A stretch of 20,154 nt of DNA from Oscillospiraceae bacterium (GTDB lineage Bacteria > Bacillota > Clostridia > Oscillospirales > Ruminococcaceae), in the NCBI GenBank assembly GCA_004556975.1, contig SFFD01000021.1:1-20154 (forward strand), read 5' to 3'. The notes beneath the pieces were generated by a model that saw only the letters and a program-made list of their open reading frames with translations, was not told the DNA's origin and ran no database searches. Of the stretch, positions 1 through 5,774 are shown piece after piece. The translations under genes were made by a program, and so were the position numbers. Every line of letters starts with the position of its first letter. Position 1 is the first letter of the stretch.

Positions 1-130
1 TTCGGGGGGAGTCTCACGCGGGAGCGTGAGGGTAGGGGGCGAAACTTTTCTTTTACCGTCTTACGGCTTTTCTTTTGGTTACAAAAGAAAAGGGGTAAGC
101 ATCGCCCCATCGACGGAAGCGCGGAGGAAT
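1..130 (+). repeat. Dispersed hairpin-rich intergenic repeat, copy 1
   Basis: This stretch is nearly identical, in the same orientation, to 4574-4703, with only scattered mismatches. It contains three small perfect inverted repeats: CTCACGC/GCGTGAG around a GGGA loop near 13-30, CCGT/ACGG near 57-67, and CTTTTCTTTTG/CAAAAGAAAAG around GTTA near 68-93. Similarity stops near 130; the left end is cut by the window edge. No reading frame is shared in a way that suggests coding. It is a non-coding dispersed element of unknown mobility. Confidence 0.8.
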
Positions 131-469
131 ATTGTGGGGTACAAAATGAGAGTAAACGCTATCATTGGTCGCGGATACAACCCCTCAGTCATAGGTGGTT
201 TCTAATTAGAGGAATCAAGGCGTTGGTTTGCCCCTTTGCCGTTCTCCGCTCACGCTTCGGCTTGCGCTATTCTCGCGTTCGCGGACGGCGGCAGTCAAAA
301 TTCCTCGCTTCATCCTCCAACGGAGGCGCTCGGAATTTCTACCCTTGCACAGGGGAGCCGAGGCGGCTCCCGCCGCAGAGCACAGATTTCTCTCGGTGCT
401 CAAATCGTGCTCAAGGCTGATGCTCAAGCCGTTTTCCCGATGCTCACCGTGCTCATGCCATATTCGCAA
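131..469. other. Intergenic DNA without a recognisable gene
   Basis: This lies between copy 1 of the repeat and the T-box terminator, on the side where the T-box-controlled gene should begin. It contains a perfect 8-bp hairpin (GGGAGCCG/CGGCTCCC, 353-371) and a run of GTGCTCA/ATGCTCA words between 396 and 455. Short open frames on both strands look arginine/serine-rich and of low complexity, with no supported start. I see no leuS N-terminus here. Confidence 0.6.
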
Positions 470-740
470 AACAAAAAATCCCGCCTTTCGATAAATCGAA
501 AGACGGGAATAAATCTCGCGGTACCACTTTCGTTGGCAAACTGCCCAAAGCTTATCTTACCGTGTAACGGCGGCGAACCCGTCTGCTTTTACTTACGCGG
601 GGTTTTCCGCGCTTTCCTGCAGACGCTCCGGAATGAGTTCACGCCTTTGCCCTGCCGCGTTGCACCAAACCGCGGCTCTCTGCAAAAAGGGCGCATTGCG
701 CTACTGTTTTCCATCAAAGCGTTTTTCAATGTGTACAGAT
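470..740 (-). promoter_or_regulatory. T-box leader, leucine-specific
   Basis: Read on the minus strand, the leader carries the expected T-box parts in order. They are an AGTA element near 703-700, an AGAGAG element near 682-675, and a specifier region GAA-CTC-A with CTC at 637-635. Next come the conserved GTGGTACCGCG antiterminator core at about 526-516 and a GC-rich terminator hairpin (CCCGTCTTTCGAT/ATCGAAAGGCGGG) followed by a T run at 506-471. CTC is a leucine codon, so uncharged tRNA-Leu(GAG) is the expected ligand. The TGGT bulge is complementary to the ACCA end seen on the tRNA-Leu in this window. In clostridia a leucine T-box behind rsfS normally controls leuS, which must lie beyond the left edge if it is present. 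Confidence 0.9.
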
Positions 741-743
741 GTT

Positions 744-773
744 ATTCTAACAACTTTTCATTGCGCTTGTCAA
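744..773 (-). promoter_or_regulatory. Sigma-A-type promoter of the T-box leader
   Basis: TTGACA (773-768) and TAGAAT (749-744) are separated by 18 bp on the minus strand, a strong vegetative promoter match. It sits just beyond the end of rsfS and immediately upstream of the T-box, so the leader is an independent transcription unit. Confidence 0.8.
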
Positions 774-795
774 GCGCAATCTTTAAAAAAGCCGA

Positions 796-1152
796 TTATT
801 TTTCACCGAAATTGAGTTCCTCAATTTTTGCGTCGCTCCAAAGTCGCTCCAAAGAGTAGAATTCGCGGGTTTCGTCATGGAAAATATGGACGATAACATC
901 GCTGTAATCCATAAGAATCCAGCTTGCGGAGGAATAGCCCTCCACCCTTTTCGGCTTTATGCCGAATTCATGGCCAAGAGTGAAATCCACCTCATCAGAC
1001 AATGACTGAACATGGCTTTTGTTGCTTGCGGAGCAGATTACAAAATAATCGCCTATGCTGCTGACGTCACAAATCTTGAGTACGCGAATATCCTTTGCCT
1101 TTTTTTCGTCCAGTATCTTTGCAATTTTAAGAGCAAGTTCCTTAGATTCCAT
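796..1152 (-). CDS. rsfS: RsfS, possible separate product from an internal start
   Basis: An ATG at 1152-1150, in frame with yqeK, is preceded by GAGAAAGGA with 9 bases between AAAGGA and the ATG, a normal spacing. It would give a 118-residue protein starting MESKELALKIAK, which matches the usual length and N-terminus of free-standing RsfS. Initiation here would yield stand-alone ribosomal silencing factor alongside or instead of the YqeK-RsfS fusion. This is inferred from the ribosome binding site and family length; only one of the two products may be made. Confidence 0.6.
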   Translation of the reverse strand: MESKELALKIAKILDEKKAKDIRVLKICDVSSIGDYFVICSASNKSHVQSLSDEVDFTLGHEFGIKPKRVEGYSSASWILMDYSDVIVHIFHDETREFYSLERLWSDAKIEELNFGEK

Positions 1153-1779
1153 TGTTGTTTTTCCTTTCTCGAAATCGGTTTTTGTATATGTTATTCTTAC
1201 GTTTTTATATTCTTCCGCAAGGCCTTCGGTATCCTTTCCCGGAGGAAGTCCGCGGCTTTTCACATCCGCAATAATCCACCTGCAAGAAAAAGCTATGCAC
1301 TGGTCAAGACTTATTTCGGCAAGGCGGCGGACATAGCAAGCGTCCGGATAGTTTCTGTCTGCGCTTGTAAGGTCGGCAATATAGATTACCTTTTCGAGCA
1401 TGCTCATTCCGGCACGGCCGGTTGTATGATAGCGCACGGCGTTTATTATATCCTCGTCCGTCACCCCAAGCTCTGTTTGAATATACAGCGAACCGGCTAT
1501 GGAGTGCCAAAGCGCCGGAGACTTTTCGGTATCTTCATCAAGGACTATGCCGCCATCTTTTATTATTGCAAGCTGTTCTTCGCCCGCCATACCCTTGCAT
1601 ATATCGTGCACCAGCCCCGCAAAACACGCTTTTTCAATATCCGCGCCGTATTTTTCCGCAAGGAACGCCGCTCTGTCCGACACATTCAGCGAATGCTCAT
1701 AGCGGCTTTGCTTCATCAGGCTTTGCAAAAGCGTTTTTACGGCGTCCTCTTCAAAAGAGCAATATCTTTTCGTGTTCAT
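796..1779 (-). CDS. yqeK/rsfS: YqeK HD phosphohydrolase fused in frame to ribosomal silencing factor RsfS
   Basis: The 327-residue frame has two parts. Residues 1-about 200 are YqeK, an HD-superfamily hydrolase of the symmetrical Ap4A hydrolase type, with metal/catalytic residues visible as H29, H58-D59, H92, H118 (RYHTTG) and D136. Residues 210-327 are a full-length RsfS (DUF143), with the typical IGDYFVICSASN and VEGYSSASWILMDY signatures; RsfS binds ribosomal protein uL14 and blocks subunit joining. In most Firmicutes these are separate genes. Here no stop codon separates them, yet residue 210 is an ATG with its own Shine-Dalgarno. Both a fusion and a free RsfS may therefore be made. The start overlaps the upstream lipoprotein stop as TGATG. 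The domain calls are firm; whether the fusion is the functional product is not known. Confidence 0.9.
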   Translation of the reverse strand: MNTKRYCSFEEDAVKTLLQSLMKQSRYEHSLNVSDRAAFLAEKYGADIEKACFAGLVHDICKGMAGEEQLAIIKDGGIVLDEDTEKSPALWHSIAGSLYIQTELGVTDEDIINAVRYHTTGRAGMSMLEKVIYIADLTSADRNYPDACYVRRLAEISLDQCIAFSCRWIIADVKSRGLPPGKDTEGLAEEYKNVRITYTKTDFEKGKTTMESKELALKIAKILDEKKAKDIRVLKICDVSSIGDYFVICSASNKSHVQSLSDEVDFTLGHEFGIKPKRVEGYSSASWILMDYSDVIVHIFHDETREFYSLERLWSDAKIEELNFGEK

Positions 1780-2762
1780 CAGCCGTTTTTTGCTTCACTT
1801 ACAGGATAGGTTGCAATAGCTTCCACTGCAGCGGGAAGATAAAAGCCCCTGCCCTGGTCGATTATTTCGACATCGCTTCCGTTTATTTTAAATGTAATAT
1901 AGAAGCAATCCTCATATGCGCCATAGAAATTGAGGTTGATAATTCCGTTTTCACGAAGCATTATGCTTTGGAAATATCCCGCCTCATCCGCAATGGTATT
2001 GAGGGTTTCTTCATCCGCATTCGGATAATACATATTTATCAGCCCTTCTGTAAGGCCGTTCTGATAAATTTCGTCAATAACGGCGGAACCGGTAGGATAT
2101 TCCCTAAGGTTTGCCCTGCGCAAAGTGTCATCTGCGCCGTATTCATGAAATTCACCGTTTTCAAGATAGAACCAATAGATTTTTGTGGTGGGGTCCTCTT
2201 GCTTTGCCTTTTCTTCATCTTCATAATAGTCATATGAGGTGAATTCTGCGGTAAAATCACGGCCGCCCATATAGGTAAGGTGAGAAAAGCTTCCCGAAAC
2301 TGCCGTTTCATAAACCTTGCTGTTCTCAATTCCAAAAACATAGGTGAGACCGTCGTCATAATTTTCTGCAAAAAGGAAATTAGTTCCGTTTGCGTTCACT
2401 ATTTCCGGAGTGTGCCATTTTCCGCTTTCTTTTAACTCTGCGGCATAGTTTTCGTTTACGTACCAGAGAACGCCGTCCATATATTCCGCGCCGGCCTTGC
2501 CCACAAAAGCAAAAGCTTCATAAGTTCCGTCTTCATCAAAATCGTCAAAGCTGAACCAGATTATATTTCCGTCGCCGTATTCGGCAAGCCGTTCCCTAAG
2601 CTGTGTTTCGGTATCGGAAGATTCAATTCCCTTTGCAAGGTCAACCTTGCCCACCGCCTTGTCAAGCAGTTCTTCATAATCTTCCTTCCATCCGCCCGAA
2701 CATGAGCACAGCGTTATGAGCATGAGCACCGTCAAAAACGTTGCCGCTGTTTTTTTGAGCAT
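1779..2762 (-). CDS. Unrecognised lipoprotein in the nadD-yqeK operon
   Basis: The protein has 327 residues from the ATG at 2762, chosen because GGAGG lies 6 bases upstream; a longer frame to 2792 lacks such a site. The N-terminus is a lipoprotein signal: Lys-Lys, a hydrophobic stretch, then the lipobox L-C-S-C with the predicted lipidated Cys21. The mature part is acidic and rich in Tyr, Glu and Asp. It includes an Asp-rich DDFDEDGTYEAF segment of the kind seen in calcium-loop or beta-propeller-like secreted proteins. I do not recognise the family. The gene sits 45 bp after nadD, and its stop overlaps the yqeK start by one base, so it is probably cotranscribed. Many clostridia have a LytR-CpsA-Psr gene near this place; this protein does not look like one. 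Confidence 0.75.
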   Translation of the reverse strand: MLKKTAATFLTVLMLITLCSCSGGWKEDYEELLDKAVGKVDLAKGIESSDTETQLRERLAEYGDGNIIWFSFDDFDEDGTYEAFAFVGKAGAEYMDGVLWYVNENYAAELKESGKWHTPEIVNANGTNFLFAENYDDGLTYVFGIENSKVYETAVSGSFSHLTYMGGRDFTAEFTSYDYYEDEEKAKQEDPTTKIYWFYLENGEFHEYGADDTLRRANLREYPTGSAVIDEIYQNGLTEGLINMYYPNADEETLNTIADEAGYFQSIMLRENGIINLNFYGAYEDCFYITFKINGSDVEIIDQGRGFYLPAAVEAIATYPVSEAKNG

Positions 2763-2807
2763 ATTTTGCCTCCTTGGTATTGCCTTGAGCACAAGGCCGG
2801 TTTTTTA

Positions 2808-3404
2808 TCAGTAATAAAGATAGTTATCCCAAATATATTCCGCAACGCCCGGCGGCACCATTGCCGAAATATCATCGCCACGGCGAACCGCTTCGCGGAC
2901 ATCGGTAGAAGAAATTTCTTTTACGTCAATGGGAACAATAATAACCGATGCGCCCATGCTGCGCAGCACCGCTGCTTCAGCTTCCATGGCGGAATCCTCT
3001 TCCCAGTTTCTTGCCGCAGCCGCAACGGTGGCTTCGTCAGCGATTTTGCTCCATGCGTGCCACTTTTTAAAAATAAGAAGCTGGTCGCCGCCAAGAAGCA
3101 AAAAAAGCTCGTCTTTGGGGTAAATTTCTCTTATTTCCGCAATAGTGTCCGACATATATCCTTCGTCCTCACGGAGGATTTCAATGTTTGAGACCTCGAA
3201 ATCCGGCAAAGCGCCAAACGCAATGTTGCACATATTAAGCCTGTGCTGCGAAGGCGTTACCGCAAGACCCTTTTTAAACGGCGAACAATATGCAGGAACA
3301 ATGATTATTTTATCAAGAGAAAGCTCTTTCATAAAGGTTTTTGCGGCGTTTATATGGCCGTTGTGCACCGGGTCAAAGCTTCCTCCGTAAATACCTATCC
3401 TCAT
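2808..3404 (-). CDS. nadD: Nicotinate-nucleotide adenylyltransferase
   Basis: This enzyme adenylates nicotinate mononucleotide to deamido-NAD in the cytosolic NAD synthesis pathway. The 198-residue protein opens with MRIGIYGGSFDPVHNGH, the nucleotidyltransferase GGSFDP and HxGH motifs (HNGH at residues 14-17), and carries the ISSTDVR signature at 164-170. Length is normal for the family. I chose the ATG at 3404 because GAGG precedes it by 7 bases and it matches family N-termini. A GTG at 3419 overlapping the yhbY stop would add five residues and is less likely. It follows yhbY directly and precedes the lipoprotein and yqeK, the usual Firmicute neighbourhood. Confidence 0.95.
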   Translation of the reverse strand: MRIGIYGGSFDPVHNGHINAAKTFMKELSLDKIIIVPAYCSPFKKGLAVTPSQHRLNMCNIAFGALPDFEVSNIEILREDEGYMSDTIAEIREIYPKDELFLLLGGDQLLIFKKWHAWSKIADEATVAAAARNWEEDSAMEAEAAVLRSMGASVIIVPIDVKEISSTDVREAVRRGDDISAMVPPGVAEYIWDNYLYY

Positions 3405-3415
3405 ATATTCTTGCC

Positions 3416-3712
3416 TCACCGGGGAAGAACTATTTTGGGTTCCTTTTTATTTTGCCTGTAAAGCACAAATTTTCTGCCGATTACCTGAACAGCCTCCGCT
3501 TCCGGAATTCCGGCCATGACCTCGGCAATGGCTTCTTTTGCGGAAAGAGGCGCTGTTTCAAGAACGGAAACCTTTACGAGTTCCCTTGCTTCAAGGGCAA
3601 CCAAAATGTTTTCCACAAGAGCGGGGGTAATTCCGTCCTTGCCGACCTGAAGAATTGCAGGCGCGCTGTTTGCAAGGCCGCGAAGATAGGCTCTTTGCTT
3701 AGTAGTTATCAT
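3416..3712 (-). CDS. yhbY: YhbY-family (CRM domain) ribosome assembly RNA-binding protein
   Basis: The 98-residue protein fills a single CRM domain and begins MITTKQRAYLRGLAN, the standard family N-terminus. It has the QVGKDG turn near residues 22-27 and the RKFVLYR strand near the C-terminus. CRM proteins of this size associate with pre-50S ribosomal particles. Two ATGs lie close together. The one at 3712 has GGAG 7 bases upstream, whereas the one at 3718 is only one base from that site, so 3712 is preferred. It follows rdgB after 11 bp and is followed at once by nadD, consistent with one operon. Confidence 0.93.
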   Translation of the reverse strand: MITTKQRAYLRGLANSAPAILQVGKDGITPALVENILVALEARELVKVSVLETAPLSAKEAIAEVMAGIPEAEAVQVIGRKFVLYRQNKKEPKIVLPR

Positions 3713-3723
3713 TATCATTCTCC

Positions 3724-4320
3724 TTATGCTTTTTCTTTTGCTTCAAGCAGCGTTACAAGCTCCCGCAGAGCTTTTCCGCGGTGGCTGATTCTGTCTTTTT
3801 CCTCCGGCGAAAGTTCGCCGAAGCTTTTGCCGCAGCTGACGCCGAAAATCGGGTCGTAGCCGAAGCCGCCTTTTCCGTGCTTTTCGTACAAAATCTCGCC
3901 GTCGCACCTTCCGCGCGCGCAAATCTCGCTTCCGTCAGGGAAGGCGCATACAATTGCGCATTCAAAATGCGCCGAGCGCTCGCCCTCCGGCACATCCCGC
4001 ATATTTTTAAGCAGCTTTACTATATTCGCTTCGTCATCGTGCCCGTCGCCGGCATAGCGCGCGCTGTAAATGCCGGGCGCCCCGCCGAGAGAGTCAACGC
4101 AAAGTCCGCTGTCATCACCTATGGCGGCTTTGCCGCATGCTTTGCAAATGGCACGGGCCTTAATGGCGGCGTTTTCTGCAAATGTCGCGCCGGTTTCCTC
4201 TACTTCTTCGGTAAAGCCGGCATCCTTTGCGGAAATAACGCTGTACCCCAAGGGAGAAAGCATTCGTGTGAATTCTTTCATTTTACCCATGTTCTTTGTT
4301 GCAATTATGATTTCTTCCAT
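3724..4320 (-). CDS. rdgB: XTP/dITP diphosphatase (RdgB/HAM1 family)
   Basis: This enzyme hydrolyses non-canonical purine nucleoside triphosphates such as dITP and XTP to monophosphates, keeping them out of DNA and RNA. The 198 residues show all family signatures: ATKNMGKMKEF at 7-17, GDDSGLCVD at 68-76 with the metal-binding Asp pair, GGFGYDPIF at 151-159 and SHRGKAL at 179-185. The ATG at 4320 is preceded by AGGAG with a short 4-base spacer; upstream in-frame codons run into repeat DNA and are not homologous. It appears to be the first gene of the yhbY-nadD-yqeK group, after a repeat-filled gap behind ftsY. I found no convincing promoter in that gap. Confidence 0.95.
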   Translation of the reverse strand: MEEIIIATKNMGKMKEFTRMLSPLGYSVISAKDAGFTEEVEETGATFAENAAIKARAICKACGKAAIGDDSGLCVDSLGGAPGIYSARYAGDGHDDEANIVKLLKNMRDVPEGERSAHFECAIVCAFPDGSEICARGRCDGEILYEKHGKGGFGYDPIFGVSCGKSFGELSPEEKDRISHRGKALRELVTLLEAKEKA

Positions 4321-4387
4321 ATTACTCCTATGTAAATAGTGGATTTTTGCTTTTATGAACGCCGTAGGAGCGCCCGCGCTGAGGAAA

Positions 4388-4836
4388 CTGCGGCTCAGCC
4401 GCCTTTGATAGGCGTGCGTTTTGCGCCGCGCTATCAAAATAATAACCTCAGCCGGTGCGAAGCACCTTTGGCGGTCGGGCATCCGAGGCGTACTGAAAAA
4501 CCGCCCGGGACCCGGTCAGGGAGGCGGTTGAGATTAGAAACCCGAAAGTCTCCGGTGGAGCGTTTATTCCCCCTTGAGGGGGAGTCTCACGCGGGAGCGT
4601 GAAGGTAGGGGTGAAAACTTTTCTTTTACCGTCTTACGGCTTTTCTTTTGGTTACAAAAGAAAAGGGGTAAGTATCGCCCTGCCAACGAAAGCACGGAGG
4701 AAAAATCTGCGTACGGAGCGAGAAACGCAGTTAAGCCCGCAGGGGGCGGGCTGCCCTCATCCGTCACGGCGCAGTGCCAAGGCACAGCGCCGCGCCACCT
4801 TCCCCAAAGGGGAAGGCTATGGCGGCTGAGCCGCAG
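4388..4836. repeat. Segment bounded by 16-bp inverted repeats
   Basis: Positions 4388-4403 (CTGCGGCTCAGCCGCC) and 4821-4836 are exact reverse complements, 16 of 16 bases, and enclose nearly all of the intergenic repeat block. The core of the arm is itself palindromic, so part of the match is forced. Target-site duplications are not evident. It may be a composite of small elements rather than one mobile unit. Confidence 0.45.
4574..4703 (+). repeat. Dispersed hairpin-rich intergenic repeat, copy 2
   Basis: This matches 1-130 over its whole length in the same orientation, including the CTCACGC/GCGTGA hairpin and the perfect 11-bp CTTTTCTTTTG/CAAAAGAAAAG hairpin. Copies 1 and 2 are direct repeats flanking the rdgB-to-T-box gene group. 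Similarity ends where the flanks diverge near 4703. Confidence 0.8.
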
Positions 4837-4854
4837 CCGACTTTGAGTTTATTC

Positions 4855-5757
4855 TTATTCAAACAGTGCTTTGGCAAAAGCGTCGGGGTCAAAGGGCTGA
4901 AGATCGTCCGCCTGTTCGCCCACGCCGATAAATTTAATCGGAATGCCAAGCTCCTGTTTTATTCCTATGACAACGCCGCCCCGGGCGGTGCCGTCCAGCT
5001 TTGTAAGCACAATGCCGGTAATTCCGCATGCCGCGCCGAATTCCCTTGCCTGATTGAGGGCATTCTGCCCCGTCGTTGCGTCAAGCACAAGCAGGGTTTC
5101 AACGGAAGAACCTGCCGCTTCGCGCTCGATTATGCGCCCGATTTTAGCAAGCTCGTCCATAAGCCCTTTTTTGTTATGAAGGCGTCCCGCCGTGTCGCAG
5201 ATAATTATATCCGCGTGGCGCGCTTTGCCCGCGGCAATGGCGTCAAATACAACCGCCGCCGGGTCGGAACCTTCGGAATGTTTGATTATCTCCGCGCCGG
5301 AACGCTGCGCCCAAACCTCAAGCTGCTCAATGGCGGCGGCGCGGAAGGTATCCGCCGCCGCAACGACGACTTTTTTGCCCGCGTCCTCAAACCGTTTTGC
5401 AAGCTTTCCTATGGTGGTTGTCTTGCCCGCTCCGTTTACGCCGATTACCATAATTATTGCGGGCTTGCTTTCAAGATTAAGCTCCTGGCCGCCGCGAAGC
5501 ATTTCCGCAATGACCTCCGCCAGCATTTCTCTTACCTTTTCCGGGTCGGTAACTCCGTCTTTTTTTACACGTTTGCGAAGTTCTTCGCAAATGGCGGCAG
5601 CGGTAGCAGCGCCGGTATCTCCGAGCACAAGCGCCTCTTCAAGGTCGTCAAAAAGCTCGTCGTTTACGCTTCCGCCGGAAAAAACACCGTCAAAAAGCTG
5701 ACCGAGGGAATCCCTCGTTTTTTTAAGTCCCTCGCTTATTTTACTGAAAAATCCCAA
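4855..5757 (-). CDS. ftsY: Signal recognition particle receptor FtsY
   Basis: FtsY is the membrane-associated GTPase that docks SRP-ribosome complexes at the Sec translocon. The 300 residues contain only the NG domain, typical of Gram-positives that lack the acidic A domain. P-loop GVNGAGKT is at about 106-113, DTAGR at 188-192 and TKLD at 252-255, and the product ends near the family's usual C-terminus. I prefer the TTG at 5757: GGAGG lies 7 bases before it, and it gives an N-terminus close to the family's MGFF...EGLKKTR. An ATG at 5778 would add seven residues (MIIGGRV) that merely encode the ribosome binding site and overlap the ftsK stop as ATGA. Translational coupling with ftsK is likely. 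Confidence 0.95.
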   Translation of the reverse strand: MGFFSKISEGLKKTRDSLGQLFDGVFSGGSVNDELFDDLEEALVLGDTGAATAAAICEELRKRVKKDGVTDPEKVREMLAEVIAEMLRGGQELNLESKPAIIMVIGVNGAGKTTTIGKLAKRFEDAGKKVVVAAADTFRAAAIEQLEVWAQRSGAEIIKHSEGSDPAAVVFDAIAAGKARHADIIICDTAGRLHNKKGLMDELAKIGRIIEREAAGSSVETLLVLDATTGQNALNQAREFGAACGITGIVLTKLDGTARGGVVIGIKQELGIPIKFIGVGEQADDLQPFDPDAFAKALFE

Positions 5758-5774
5758 TACTCTGCCTCCTATAA

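Larger units (their letters stand above)
4321..4854. other. Repeat-filled intergenic block between ftsY and rdgB
   Basis: There is no credible gene in these 534 bp. The block is a mosaic of hairpins: TTTGATAG/CTATCAAA (4404-4438), AACCGCC/GGCGGTT (4499-4529), the dispersed repeat copy 2 (4574-4703), and CCTTCCCC/GGGGAAGG around AAA (4799-4817). A GCGGCT-N-AGCCGC palindrome occurs at both ends. The short open frames here are artefacts of this repeat DNA. Confidence 0.75.

Noticed and set aside
215..469. 84-codon minus-strand frame directly after the T-box terminator
   Set aside because: It is in the right place for a T-box target but does not resemble LeuS or any other synthetase, is Arg/Ser-rich, and lies in hairpin-rich repeat-like DNA.
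236..859. 207-codon plus-strand frame
   Set aside because: It runs antisense through the T-box leader, its promoter and the end of rsfS; no ribosome binding site and no recognisable motif.
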